A stretch of DNA of 36,896 bases, taken from positions 1-36,896 of the forward strand of contig NZ_JADPCJ010000026.1 in NCBI RefSeq assembly GCF_015670795.1, given 5' to 3'. Positions 1 to 8,436 of the stretch are shown piece by piece (position 1 is the stretch's first letter; each line of letters starts with the position of its first letter). Below the pieces are notes generated by a model, which was given only the letters and a program-made list of their open reading frames with translations, did no database searches and was not told where the DNA came from. The DNA is from Collinsella aerofaciens. GTDB taxonomy: Bacteria; Actinomycetota; Coriobacteriia; Coriobacteriales; Coriobacteriaceae. A program made the translations under genes and the position numbers.

Positions 1-306
1 CCGTGGGCGCCAGCGGAATGTGGGGTCACCGCGCGGTCCGCATCTGATGGTGTCGACGTCAATGGTATACGGGTGCACCATCGACGTCTTCAATACAGAA
101 GATATCAGTGCGGAATATTTTCAGAGCTTTACCCTGTAGGGTCCCTGCCGCCACGTAGCAATCAGGGAATCCGGGGTGGACGGCGGCTTGGCTACGAGCT
201 GGAGCTGAAAATCTGAATGGATGGGTGCCGTTGCTGGGAGCGCAGGCGTTGCTGATGATGATCACTTTGGAGATTGAAAGGCCGGTGGGCTTCGGCGGTT
301 GTTGTG

Positions 307-480
307 CCGGAAACTACATCCCAGTTTGGAGGCGGATTGTGGGATGTGGCTTCCGCTTGGGGCCTGTTTGGGAAACTTTGGGACGGAATTTTGCTTTATT
401 GTGGGTCGCACTTTCCGCAACGTGCCTCAACCGGAAAGCGTGTCCCAGTATTTGCGCTCGAAATGGGATGGGGTTTCCGC
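307..480. repeat. cluster of six short alternating-orientation repeats
   Basis: The 553 bases left of the first gene hold no convincing coding sequence. Within them, six imperfect copies of a 16-18 base unit, roughly TGGGAYGNNGTTTCCGS, are packed into 174 bases. Forward copies lie at 340-356, 402-418 and 464-480, with a weaker one at 379-394; reverse copies lie at 307-324 and 431-448. The units are spaced irregularly and alternate in orientation. They sit downstream of the acetate kinase terminator. They could be a degenerate dispersed repeat or a set of protein binding sites. Bases 1-300 show nothing I can assign. Confidence 0.55.
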
Positions 481-492
481 CGTCCACCTGCT

Positions 493-531
493 AGTAAAAA
501 GGCCTCCGGAGCCGTTGCTCTGGAGGCCTTT
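493..531 (-). terminator. intrinsic terminator of the first acetate kinase gene
   Basis: A 15-bp stem (498-512 with 517-531, one G-T wobble) closes a CGTT loop, and read on the minus strand it is followed by five T residues. It lies 22 bases after the stop codon at 554. Confidence 0.85.
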
Positions 532-553
532 CGTTTACTTGCAAATGCGCGCG

Positions 554-1732
554 TTAGTTGTTCTTGGTCAGGCGCTCGACGTCGTGGGCGATCATGTATT
601 CCTCGTCGGTGGGGATGACCATAACCGTGACGGAAGAGCCGGCGGCGCTGATGACCTGTGGGCCGTTGCCCACGGCCTCGCGGTTCTTGTTGTTGTCGAT
701 GCGCACGCCCAGCCACTCAAAGCAGTCGCAGAAGGCCTTGCGGATCGACCAGTCGTTCTCGCCGATGCCGGCGGTAAAGGTAATGGTGTCCACGCCCGCC
801 ATGGAAGCGATCATGGAACCGGCCTGCTGCATGGCCTTATAGGCGAACATATCGAAGGCGAGCAGGCAGCGCTCGTCGCCCTCGGAGGCGCGCGTGCGGA
901 TGTCGCGGGCGTCGTTGGAGATGCCCGAGATGGCAAGCAGACCAGACTGCTTGTTCATCATGTCATCGACTTCCTGGTAGCTGTAGCCGCCCTCGCGCTG
1001 CAGGTAGCACACGGTGGCCGGGTCGATGGAACCACAACGGGTGCCCATCATCAGGCCATCGAGCGGCGTGAGACCCATCGTGGTGTCGCGGCACACGCCG
1101 TCCTCGATAGCAGCGAGCGAAGCACCGTTGCCCAGATGGCACGAAAGCAGGCGGTGGCAGCGCGAACCCAGGATCTCCTTGGCCATCATCCACTCATAGC
1201 GGTGGCTCGTGCCGTGGGCGCCGTACTTGCGCACGTGGTACTTGTCGCAAACGTCCTTGGGCAGCGCGTAGGTGTAGGCAACCTCGGGCATGGTCATGTG
1301 GAACGAGGTGTCGAAGACCGCCACGTTGGGCAGCTCCGGATACTTCTCACGGCAATACTCAATCGCTGCGGCCTCGCCGTAGTTGTGCAGCGGAGCAAGC
1401 GGTGCCACCTCAAGAATCTTGGCCATAACCTCGTCGTCGACAACCGCGGAATCATCGAAGTGCCAGCCGCCCTGAACGATACGATGCCCAATGCCATCAA
1501 TCGTAAAGTCGGTCTTCTCGAGCTCCTCGAGCACGCGAGCGATAGCAGAGCGATGATCGGGGAAAGGGACCTCCTCGGTCTGCTTAGCGCCACCGTTCTC
1601 GGAGTGGCCAAAGATGCCCATGTCCGATCCGATACGCTCGCAGTTGCCCTTGGCGAAAACCTTGCGGGTATCGGTATCCAAAAGCTGATATTTAAGGCTT
1701 GAGCTGCCGGCGTTGACAACAAGTACGTTCAT
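554..1732 (-). CDS. ackA: acetate kinase, copy 1
   Basis: This 392-residue protein is a full-length acetate kinase, which makes ATP and acetate from acetyl phosphate and ADP at the end of mixed-acid fermentation. The N-terminal NAGSSSLKY phosphate-binding motif, GHRIVQGG, LAPLHN, FDTSFH, the HGTSH motif and the FTAGIGEN segment are all present and in family order. The usual VHGG is VQGG here. The gene lies directly downstream of a second, closely similar kinase, but a terminator and an AT-rich stretch (about 1790-1830) separate them, so it probably has its own promoter. No phosphotransacetylase gene is in the window. The family call is firm; a preference for acetate over propionate or butyrate is assumed from similarity. 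Confidence 0.93.
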   Translation of the reverse strand: MNVLVVNAGSSSLKYQLLDTDTRKVFAKGNCERIGSDMGIFGHSENGGAKQTEEVPFPDHRSAIARVLEELEKTDFTIDGIGHRIVQGGWHFDDSAVVDDEVMAKILEVAPLAPLHNYGEAAAIEYCREKYPELPNVAVFDTSFHMTMPEVAYTYALPKDVCDKYHVRKYGAHGTSHRYEWMMAKEILGSRCHRLLSCHLGNGASLAAIEDGVCRDTTMGLTPLDGLMMGTRCGSIDPATVCYLQREGGYSYQEVDDMMNKQSGLLAISGISNDARDIRTRASEGDERCLLAFDMFAYKAMQQAGSMIASMAGVDTITFTAGIGENDWSIRKAFCDCFEWLGVRIDNNKNREAVGNGPQVISAAGSSVTVMVIPTDEEYMIAHDVERLTKNN

Positions 1733-1845
1733 GAGACTCCTTCGCAGTGCAATACGGTCGACGCAGGCCCCTTAAGGCGGCCGCATTTTAATAAGAAGTT
1801 ATCATATCTTGATAAATAGATATCAGCATATCGCCCAACGAGCGC

Positions 1846-1891
1846 AAAAGAGGGGCCGAACGGCGCTCGGTCGTCCAGCCCCTCCCCTCTT
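1846..1891 (-). terminator. intrinsic terminator of the second acetate kinase gene
   Basis: AAGAGGGG (848-855 in the 1 kb block, i.e. 1848-1855) pairs with CCCCTCTT (1884-1891), with inner CCGA/TCGG pairing. On the minus strand the stem is followed by TTTT. It starts 5 bases after the stop of the upstream kinase, so the two paralogues are probably separate transcripts. Confidence 0.65.
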
Positions 1892-1895
1892 GCAA

Positions 1896-3074
1896 TTACT
1901 TGCCGTTGACGATGCGCTCGACGTCGGAAGCGATCATGAACTCCTCGTCCGTAGGGATGACGAAAATCTTGACCTTGGAATCCTTGGCGGACAGGCACCA
2001 AGCGCCGTCGCCACGCAGGGCATTACGGGCGTGATCCATCTTGACGCCCATAAAGGCCAGACGATCGGCCACGCCAGCGCGAACGGCCGGAGCGTGCTCG
2101 CCGATGCCGGCGGTAAAGACCAGGGTGTCCATGCCGCACATGGAGGTGGCCATCTCGGCGGCCTTAGCGGCAATCTTGTAGACGAACATATCGAAGGCGA
2201 GCTGAGCCTCGGGGTCACCAGCAGCGGCGAGCTCCTCAACGTTGCGGCAGTCGTTGGTCTTGCCACCGGTCACAGCCAAAAGGCCAGACTTCTTGTTCAT
2301 CATCTCGTCGACCTCGTCGAAGGTGTAGCCACCCTCGCGCTGCAGGTAGCACACGGTAGCCGGGTCGATGGAGCCGCAGCGGGTGCCCATCATGACGCCG
2401 TCGAGCGGCGTCAAGCCCATGGTGGTGTCCATGCACTTGCCGTCCTCGATGGCGCACAGGGAAGCGCCGGAGCCGATATGGCACACGACGACCTTGCGGG
2501 CCTCGCCGTTGGTCATCTCGGCGACCTTCTTGGAGATGTAGCGATAGCTGGTGCCGTGGGCGCCGTACTTACGGATGTGCAGCTTGTCGCAAACATCCTT
2601 GGGAAGGGCGTAGGTCTTGGCGACCTCGGGCATGTTGAAGTGGAAAGCGGTGTCGTAGACCGTGACGTTGGGCAGATCGGGATACTGCTCCAGGCAGTAC
2701 TCGATAACGTTGGCCTCGGGGTTGTTGTGCAGCGGCGCCAGCGGGGCGACCTCGCGAATCTTGGCGAGGACGTCCTCGTCGACGAGGGAGGAATCACCAA
2801 AGTACCAACCGCCCTGAACGATACGGTGGCCGATGCCCTCGATCTTGACGCCGTTGGCCTCAAGGTCCTTCAGGACGACCTCGATGGCGACCTTGTGGTC
2901 GGGGAACTCGATGTTCTCGGTCACCTTCTTGGAGCCATTGGCAGCATGGGTGAAGGTACCACCGGTAAAGCAGACGCGCTCGCAGGAGCCCTTTGCGGAC
3001 ACCTTATGGGACTTGGTGTCGATGACCTGATACTTAAGGGTCGAAGATCCCGCGTTGACGACCAGAACGTTCAT
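1896..3074 (-). CDS. ackA: acetate kinase, copy 2
   Basis: A second 392-residue acetate kinase with the same length and motif order as its neighbour (NAGSSTLKY, GHRIVQGG, LAPLHN, YDTAFH, FTAGIGEH). By eye more than half of all residues match copy 1, with whole blocks identical around CGSIDPATVCYLQREGG. One difference stands out: the second His of the HGTSH motif is Tyr here (HGTSYRY). The first His, the one shown in the Methanosarcina enzyme to act in phosphoryl transfer, is kept, so activity is likely retained. The start codon follows GGGAGA with good spacing. It arose by tandem duplication; whether the copies differ in substrate or expression cannot be read from the sequence. Confidence 0.92.
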   Translation of the reverse strand: MNVLVVNAGSSTLKYQVIDTKSHKVSAKGSCERVCFTGGTFTHAANGSKKVTENIEFPDHKVAIEVVLKDLEANGVKIEGIGHRIVQGGWYFGDSSLVDEDVLAKIREVAPLAPLHNNPEANVIEYCLEQYPDLPNVTVYDTAFHFNMPEVAKTYALPKDVCDKLHIRKYGAHGTSYRYISKKVAEMTNGEARKVVVCHIGSGASLCAIEDGKCMDTTMGLTPLDGVMMGTRCGSIDPATVCYLQREGGYTFDEVDEMMNKKSGLLAVTGGKTNDCRNVEELAAAGDPEAQLAFDMFVYKIAAKAAEMATSMCGMDTLVFTAGIGEHAPAVRAGVADRLAFMGVKMDHARNALRGDGAWCLSAKDSKVKIFVIPTDEEFMIASDVERIVNGK

Positions 3075-3127
3075 GTGTCTCCCTACTAACAGGCGGTGTG
3101 GCGCCGCCAGGTTACATACGCTTCAAT

Positions 3128-3161
3128 AATAAACCCAAACGCCCTCGCGCTCGGGTTTATT
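3128..3161 (-). terminator. terminator after the MFS transporter gene
   Basis: AATAAACCC (3128-3136) pairs with GGGTTTATT (3153-3161) around a GC-rich inner loop that can itself pair. The minus-strand 3' side is T-rich (TTTATTATTG). It lies 34 bases after the transporter stop codon and would insulate the acetate kinase gene. Confidence 0.7.
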
Positions 3162-3194
3162 GCGTTGATATATAAGTTATCGGTGCCTAAATAC

Positions 3195-4355
3195 TCATGG
3201 CCTTTGACTTGTAAGACGAAATAGCGCGGGGATATACACCAGGGAAGAAATCCCGAGCGCAACAAGCAATACGACTCGAATGCCCGCGATGCTGCTCAAC
3301 GCAGCATTGAACAGATAGAAAAGGATGGCACCCACCGCCACCATCTGGCTTTGGACCGAAATCAGTGAACAGCGCATCGAAGAATCGACAGCATTTTGAA
3401 AAATTGAGTATTTAATTGGAGCAAATAACGAGTACGCGACCGTCTGCAGTACATAGAACACGGGCAGCAAATAGACCGGAGTAAAGGGAATCAAAAACAG
3501 AGCAGCCAGGGAAAGGCGCACGATGCCGCAAATACGCGCAAAACGGCCCTTGTCGACATGAGCAATCACACTGGGCACAATAAGCCCCATGGAGGCCGAG
3601 GCAAGAAGCTGGACCGCAATGATCACACCCGAAGCGACGGCATTCATTCCGCGACCCGCAAGCAACAGTGAGAAAAAGTCTTCCAGGGCGACAAAAGCAA
3701 ATGCCTGAGAGCAGTCCATGATGAACGCTGAACGAAGAATGCCGTTACGCGCAATAGCGGCACCGATCATCTTCGGGCTAATTCCACGCTTAGGTGTCGC
3801 TGTAGTGTCCCCTCTTCGCATCTCAGGAATGCAGACAACGACAACCAACGTCAACACCATTGCGATGATATCTGCCAAAAGACCAATGAGATACGCGCCA
3901 GCGGACGAAATGAAACCGCCCACACAAGCGGAGAGGGCATAAGAGGCATAGAAAACAAATCGCTCAACGACATTAAGCCTTACGAGCTGGTCCAGAGAGA
4001 CGCTGTCAATGTAAATCGCTTCCATGGACCCGCTCATACATGCAGCGGCAAAACCTTTGAGAGCAAACGCGCCGATTAAAAGCAGAGGAGAACGGACGAG
4101 AAGCAGGGCGGCGTAGTATCCAAGCATCCCCACGACGCCAACGAGACCACTTGTCTTTCGTCCAAACCTATCGGCAATATAGCCAGTGGGAACTTCAAGG
4201 ATGAACTTGCTCACTTGATATGCAATCATCATGCTAGAAATCGCCACCATCGAGAATCCGACGAATTCAAGGTAAACCGTCAGAAAATACAAAATGGTGC
4301 TGAAGTTCGACAGAAAAACAAACGTCATATAAAGCAAAACCGTACGGTTTTTCAT
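3195..4355 (-). CDS. MFS family transporter
   Basis: A 386-residue membrane protein with about 12 hydrophobic segments and the major facilitator motif A between segments 2 and 3 (GYIADRFGRKTSG, near residue 60). It would be a proton-driven efflux or uptake permease of the inner membrane; the substrate cannot be read from sequence. The frame is open for eight more codons upstream, but ATG at 4355 is preferred because GGAGG lies 7 bases before it and the protein then begins with the first membrane helix. The LysR-type regulator 120 bases upstream on the same strand is a likely partner. Base composition is less GC-rich than the neighbours (many aa-rich codons), which may mean recent acquisition of this gene pair. 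Confidence 0.85.
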   Translation of the reverse strand: MKNRTVLLYMTFVFLSNFSTILYFLTVYLEFVGFSMVAISSMMIAYQVSKFILEVPTGYIADRFGRKTSGLVGVVGMLGYYAALLLVRSPLLLIGAFALKGFAAACMSGSMEAIYIDSVSLDQLVRLNVVERFVFYASYALSACVGGFISSAGAYLIGLLADIIAMVLTLVVVVCIPEMRRGDTTATPKRGISPKMIGAAIARNGILRSAFIMDCSQAFAFVALEDFFSLLLAGRGMNAVASGVIIAVQLLASASMGLIVPSVIAHVDKGRFARICGIVRLSLAALFLIPFTPVYLLPVFYVLQTVAYSLFAPIKYSIFQNAVDSSMRCSLISVQSQMVAVGAILFYLFNAALSSIAGIRVVLLVALGISSLVYIPALFRLTSQRP

Positions 4356-4474
4356 GCTCCGCCCTCCAAGAGTCAACAATCTAAATCGGAATCTTGGAAA
4401 AGCATGAGGGCAAAGCCGTCAGTCATGTGTTACAAGGCGTCAACATTCACTTGACGACACGAGGCCAAATGGCC

Positions 4475-5365
4475 TCACGAAGCAAGATGACGCAATAGGT
4501 GAAGAAATACCGTCTGGTGTCGATCGGTCCAGGCATTTTGTCGATAGCAAAAGTAGATGGGCAAGGCTACGTCATGCGAACCTTCAATAGAGTACTCGCT
4601 CACTTCCGACCCATCTGATGCGAGAGAAGAGCCAGAAAAACCCAATATCAATCCCCCGGCTTGAAGAAACTCAGCCTGCGCTCTGTTTCCGTATTCGACG
4701 TCGCGGAAGCGGAAATTAACCAGCTGAGCTTCGGGGCATTGATTGATCGCATTGAGACAGGGCGACAAATTAATGGGAACAGCTAACCTGCCGCCCAGTA
4801 ACTCACGAACGGTCATAGCACCCACAGATTGATGACCCGCTGGGCACGAAAGAACCTTGAGCTCCTTTTCACGCAAGTATTTCGAAGAAAGGACGCTGTC
4901 CCTTGGTTCCTCAAATGAGATGGCCGCATCCGAAATGCCAAGCACAAGTGATTCAAAGCATGTAGCCGTTGGCTGATGCCACACATCAAGGTGAATCTGA
5001 GGGTGCGAGCTTTCAAACGAGTCGTACCAGTTTTCGGAAAAAAGACGCCCCCGCCCGTGAAGACAGGGGACGTAAAGACGAAAGTGGCCGTCGGGCGAAA
5101 CGCCACCGTTCCCCGATTGGGTGTACTTTTTGAGATCGTCGACTTGTGCCAGGATCACGCGTGCACGACGCGCAAATTCTCTGCCCGCCGGAGACAAAAC
5201 AGCCTCCCCCGCCGATCGATTGAGCAAAACGATCTGATACTCAGACTCCAGTTTCTTAATTGCCGACGAGACAGCCTGTGGGCTCACGTGAACGGCGCGA
5301 GCCGCTTTGCGCACGCCGCCGTAGTTCGCTACCGCTTGAAGGTATTCGAGTTGAGAAAACTGCAT
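4475..5365 (-). CDS. LysR family transcriptional regulator
   Basis: This 296-residue protein has the LysR layout: an N-terminal winged helix-turn-helix (residues about 1-60, FSQLEYLQAVANYGGVRKAA, then VSPQAVSSAIKKLE) and a periplasmic-binding-like effector domain from about residue 90. GGAG precedes the ATG at 5365 by 6 bases. It is read in the same direction as the MFS gene that follows, so it may control that transporter, though LysR regulators more often face their target divergently. A GAGGCC/GGCCTC hairpin without a T run overlaps the stop codon. The effector is unknown. Confidence 0.88.
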   Translation of the reverse strand: MQFSQLEYLQAVANYGGVRKAARAVHVSPQAVSSAIKKLESEYQIVLLNRSAGEAVLSPAGREFARRARVILAQVDDLKKYTQSGNGGVSPDGHFRLYVPCLHGRGRLFSENWYDSFESSHPQIHLDVWHQPTATCFESLVLGISDAAISFEEPRDSVLSSKYLREKELKVLSCPAGHQSVGAMTVRELLGGRLAVPINLSPCLNAINQCPEAQLVNFRFRDVEYGNRAQAEFLQAGGLILGFSGSSLASDGSEVSEYSIEGSHDVALPIYFCYRQNAWTDRHQTVFLHLLRHLAS

Positions 5366-5406
5366 AGGTTACTCCAAAGGCAGCCAAGGCGACGGGCCGT
5401 GCGTCC

Positions 5407-5742
5407 TCAGATGAGGTTCTCGCCCAGGTTCTTGCCGCCGAGGACGTGCATGTGGAAGTGCATGACGGTCTGACCGGCGTTGACGCCCTTGTTGGAGATG
5501 ACGCGGAAACCGTCCTCCAGACCCTTGGCCTTGGCGACCTCCTGGATGGCGTGGGCCATGGCGCCCATGGTCTCGGCGGGCACGTTATCGGCGATGTCAC
5601 TGTAGTGCTTCCTGGGGATCACGAGCGTGTGGACCGGCGCCTGGGGATTGAGGTCGTCGAACGCGATGACCTGGTCATCCTCGTAGACGACGGTCGAGGG
5701 GATCTCGTGGTTGGCAATTTTGCAGAAGATGCAATCACACAT
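5407..5742 (-). CDS. HIT family protein (histidine triad nucleotide-binding)
   Basis: A 111-residue histidine triad protein, complete from CDCIFCKI through the catalytic HFHMHVLGG near residue 97. Family members hydrolyse nucleoside phosphoramidates or dinucleoside polyphosphates; they are cytoplasmic homodimers. ATG at 5742 is chosen over the upstream in-frame start at 5760 because an AAGGA ribosome site sits 7 bases before it and the zinc-binding Cys pair (CxxC) then begins at residue 2. It follows xseB by 49 bases. A TATAAT hexamer on the minus strand at 5777-5772 could give it a promoter of its own, but no good -35 box is visible. Confidence 0.93.
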   Translation of the reverse strand: MCDCIFCKIANHEIPSTVVYEDDQVIAFDDLNPQAPVHTLVIPRKHYSDIADNVPAETMGAMAHAIQEVAKAKGLEDGFRVISNKGVNAGQTVMHFHMHVLGGKNLGENLI

Positions 5743-5791
5743 GGTTGGTTCCTTTCTCACAGACCAAGGTAATTATATTTGGTCGGGATGG

Positions 5792-6058
5792 TTAGAACGA
5801 AAGGTTGTCGTCGGTGTTGGCGGCTTCGCCGTCGGCGAGCACGTCGTTGCCGTCGACGTCCTTCAGGAGCACCGAGACCTTCTGCTCGGCATCGGACAAG
5901 CGGGTACGCAGGCTCTTGAGGAGCTCGACGCCGCGGGTATAGCTCTCAAGCGACTCCTCGAGCTCCATATCACCCGACTCCAAGCTGCGGATGATGAGCT
6001 CCAACTCCTGTGAAGCCTGCTTGTACGTAAGCTGCTCGACCGGGGTCTTCTCTGCCAT
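5792..6058 (-). CDS. xseB: exodeoxyribonuclease VII small subunit
   Basis: This 88-residue acidic helical protein matches XseB in size and in the signature YKQASQELELIIRSLESGDMELEESL, where the paired LE..G...LE repeat is typical of the family. It binds the large subunit XseA to form the exonuclease that degrades single-stranded DNA from both ends. The gene lies 42 bases downstream of xseA with an AAAGGA ribosome site, consistent with one operon. The Asp-rich tail (after residue 68) is variable in the family. Confidence 0.93.
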   Translation of the reverse strand: MAEKTPVEQLTYKQASQELELIIRSLESGDMELEESLESYTRGVELLKSLRTRLSDAEQKVSVLLKDVDGNDVLADGEAANTDDNLSF

Positions 6059-6100
6059 ATCTGTTTCCTTTCCTAAAGGTTTATCGCTATGAAACGCGGC

Positions 6101-7552
6101 CTACTCGACCGTATCGACCGTTGCCGCCACGTTGCCGTCTGCCATGCGCACGCGAATGGCGTCACCGGGCTTAAAGGTCTTGGCGCTCGTGGCCACCCCA
6201 TCATCGCTGTACGCGATGGAATAACCACGGGCAAGCACCTTGAGCGGCGACAGGGCATCGAGCGAGGCTGCCGCACGGCCCAGGTCGGATGCTGGCTTGT
6301 TGAGCATCGTGCGCCCCTGATGCTCCAGGCGGGAGCTTGCGAGCGTGAGCGCATGGCGCTTGCCATCGAGTCCTGAGGCGCTTGCGATCAAGCGCTCGGG
6401 CAGACGCTCAAAGTTGGAGCGGAATGCCCCAACCGAACGCGTTATGGCGCCGGACAAACGATCGGCCGTCAGGGCAAGCTCAGACTCGCGACGCTCAACC
6501 ATAAACGTTGGGTCGTTGAGGCACGGGCGGCACGCAGCCGCATCGAGCGCATCGCCCAAGCGAGCCGTATAGGTATCCCAGGCACGGCGACCGCGCTGAT
6601 CGAGCATCTCCAGGTCGACCTGGGCCGACCCAATCATCGATGCCATCGCAGCACCCAGACGTTGATAGCGCGCCTCGAGCACATCGGCCAACTCCGTCAT
6701 AGCCGGCGCCACCGATTCGGCCGCCGCCGTAGGCGTGGAGGCGCGACGGTCGCTCACCATGTCGCAAATCGAGGTATCGGGCTCATGGCCAATGCCGGTC
6801 ACCACGGGCACGGGACAAGCCGCCACCGCGCGGGCAAGCTCCTCGTCATTAAAGGTCATGAGGTCCTCAAAGGAGCCGCCGCCGCGCACCAACAAAATAC
6901 AGTCGGGCGCCGGCGTAATGGAAGCGGCGCGGCGCAGGCCCTCAATGAGCTCTGTCGGCGCACCCTCGCCTTGTACCTTGGCACCCACGCAGACGAGCTC
7001 GACGAGCGGGTTGCGACGACGCAATGTGCGCTTGACGTCGTCGATTACGGCACCCGAAAGCGAGGTGACGACCGCCACGCGGGAGCAGAACACCGGGATG
7101 CGGCGCTTGCGCGCTTCGTCCATCAGACCCTCACGGCGTAGCTTTTCGGCCAGTTGCGCCACTTGTTGACGCAGCAGACCCTCCCCCGCCAGCGAAAACG
7201 AGCGAGCGACAAAGCTCATGCGGCCCGTAGCCTTATAGAGATTGAAGCTGCCCTTAAAGCTCACCTGCATACCGTCGCGCAGATCGAACGTGCGCTTGAG
7301 ATAGGCACCCTTCCAAATGATGCAGTCAACGGCGGCCGAATCGTCCTTGATCTGGAAATAGCAGTGGCCGCTTCGGGCGTTAGGACCACGAAAACCCGTG
7401 ACCTCGCCCAAGACGCTCAGCTGCGGAATGGCATCGAGCGCACCGGCGGCGATCTCCACCGCCTGGCTCACGCTGAGCTCCTTGCGCTCTTGCTCGTCCG
7501 AACCGTCGAACTCGGCGGAAACGGCATTACCGGTTAGGTTCCAGCCTGCCAC
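6101..7552 (-). CDS. xseA: exodeoxyribonuclease VII large subunit
   Basis: A 483-residue XseA: an N-terminal OB-fold (about residues 28-130, LSVLGEVTGFRG...GHCYFQIKD), the catalytic domain with VVTSLSGAVIDDV and LLVRGGGSFEDLMTFNDEELARAV, GIGHEPDTSICDMVSDRRASTPTAAAE, then a long helical region and the C-terminal VLARGYSI segment. It provides the catalytic part of exonuclease VII, used in DNA repair. The start is GTG at 7552, preceded by AAAGGAGG with 4-base spacing. xseB follows directly. Confidence 0.95.
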   Translation of the reverse strand: MAGWNLTGNAVSAEFDGSDEQERKELSVSQAVEIAAGALDAIPQLSVLGEVTGFRGPNARSGHCYFQIKDDSAAVDCIIWKGAYLKRTFDLRDGMQVSFKGSFNLYKATGRMSFVARSFSLAGEGLLRQQVAQLAEKLRREGLMDEARKRRIPVFCSRVAVVTSLSGAVIDDVKRTLRRRNPLVELVCVGAKVQGEGAPTELIEGLRRAASITPAPDCILLVRGGGSFEDLMTFNDEELARAVAACPVPVVTGIGHEPDTSICDMVSDRRASTPTAAAESVAPAMTELADVLEARYQRLGAAMASMIGSAQVDLEMLDQRGRRAWDTYTARLGDALDAAACRPCLNDPTFMVERRESELALTADRLSGAITRSVGAFRSNFERLPERLIASASGLDGKRHALTLASSRLEHQGRTMLNKPASDLGRAAASLDALSPLKVLARGYSIAYSDDGVATSAKTFKPGDAIRVRMADGNVAATVDTVE

Positions 7553-7621
7553 GCAGCCTCCTTTCGTTATCGAGCACAGAGGCTCCGGCCCCGTGCGAAA
7601 TTAAGTCCAACACATAGTACA

Positions 7622-7651
7622 GCGCCGCGAGGACACGAATCCCCGCGGCGC
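7622..7651 (-). terminator. hairpin between the metallopeptidase gene and xseA
   Basis: GCGCCGCG (7622-7629) pairs perfectly with CGCGGCGC (7644-7651), plus GG/CC inside. It lies 17 bases after the peptidase stop but has no T run, so it is a weak or Rho-assisted terminator at best. Confidence 0.45.
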
Positions 7652-7667
7652 CTGCCTGTCCCATTTG

Positions 7668-8372
7668 TTATCGGTTGGAGTTTCTGTTGTAGCGAGCCAT
7701 AAGGTAGAGCAACTGAATGATCGAAGTGAGCGCTGCAGCCACATAGGTAAGCGCGGCTGCCGTCAGTACCTTCTTGGCGCCGTTGACCTGCTTGGAGCTC
7801 ATGCCCGACTGCTCGATGTACGCCACAGCACGTCGGCTGGCGTCAATCTCGACAGGCAACGTAACGAGTTGGAACAGCACACTAAACGAGAAGAAGATCA
7901 ACGCGAGGGTCGTGAGCCCGGCAATGTTCATAAACAGGCCCAAGAGTAACACGATGGTCCAGGTGTTCTGGGTAAAGTTGACGACCGGCACGAGGGCGGT
8001 ACGCACTTTCATCATGGCATAGCCGCTTTGACGCTGGGCGGCATGGCCCGCCTCGTGGCAGGCGACGGCAACGCTTGCGACCGAACCGCCCGAACGGTTG
8101 GCATCCGACAGATACAGGTTGTTGTCCTGCGGGTTGTAATGGTCGGTGAGCTCGCCAGCGACACCCTTGATACCCACGGCGCTACAACCGTTGGCATCGA
8201 GCATGCGGCGAGCGACTGTGGCACCCGTATCGCCGTCCGAGCGAACCTTGGACCAGGTTTTGTACGTCGAGTTGATATAGTTCTGTGCGGCAAGGCCAAG
8301 CACCGTGCAGACAAGAACAACCAGCAGGTACAGCGGGTCGATGCCAAAGCCGTATCCATAGTAATAAGGCAT
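7668..8372 (-). CDS. zinc membrane metallopeptidase, YugP family
   Basis: A 234-residue membrane protein of the YugP-like (zinc peptidase 2) family. It has one N-terminal helix (residues about 11-30), a central region with the zinc-binding HEAGH at 106-110, a long hydrophobic stretch with two helices (about 133-175) and a C-terminal helix (about 205-228). The HExxH pattern gives two zinc ligands and the catalytic Glu. The role is unknown; family members are widespread in Gram-positive bacteria and are thought to process membrane or secreted proteins. GGAGG lies 7 bases before the ATG. It follows the RNase D gene by 64 bases. Confidence 0.88.
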   Translation of the reverse strand: MPYYYGYGFGIDPLYLLVVLVCTVLGLAAQNYINSTYKTWSKVRSDGDTGATVARRMLDANGCSAVGIKGVAGELTDHYNPQDNNLYLSDANRSGGSVASVAVACHEAGHAAQRQSGYAMMKVRTALVPVVNFTQNTWTIVLLLGLFMNIAGLTTLALIFFSFSVLFQLVTLPVEIDASRRAVAYIEQSGMSSKQVNGAKKVLTAAALTYVAAALTSIIQLLYLMARYNRNSNR

Positions 8373-8436
8373 GCGAATTCCTCCGAGTCGAGTTACACGT
8401 TGGAGGCATTTTACCCACTCAACCGGCTAGGCTTCC

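Noticed and set aside
307..480. CRISPR array
   Set aside because: The short units alternate in orientation, differ from each other and have irregular spacing, unlike CRISPR repeats; no cas genes are present.
299..3089. Long plus-strand open frames opposite both acetate kinase genes (299-1702 and 1809-3089)
   Set aside because: They are antisense shadows of strongly recognised kinases; their translations are rich in Val/Ala/Gly/His without family motifs, a usual by-product of high GC.
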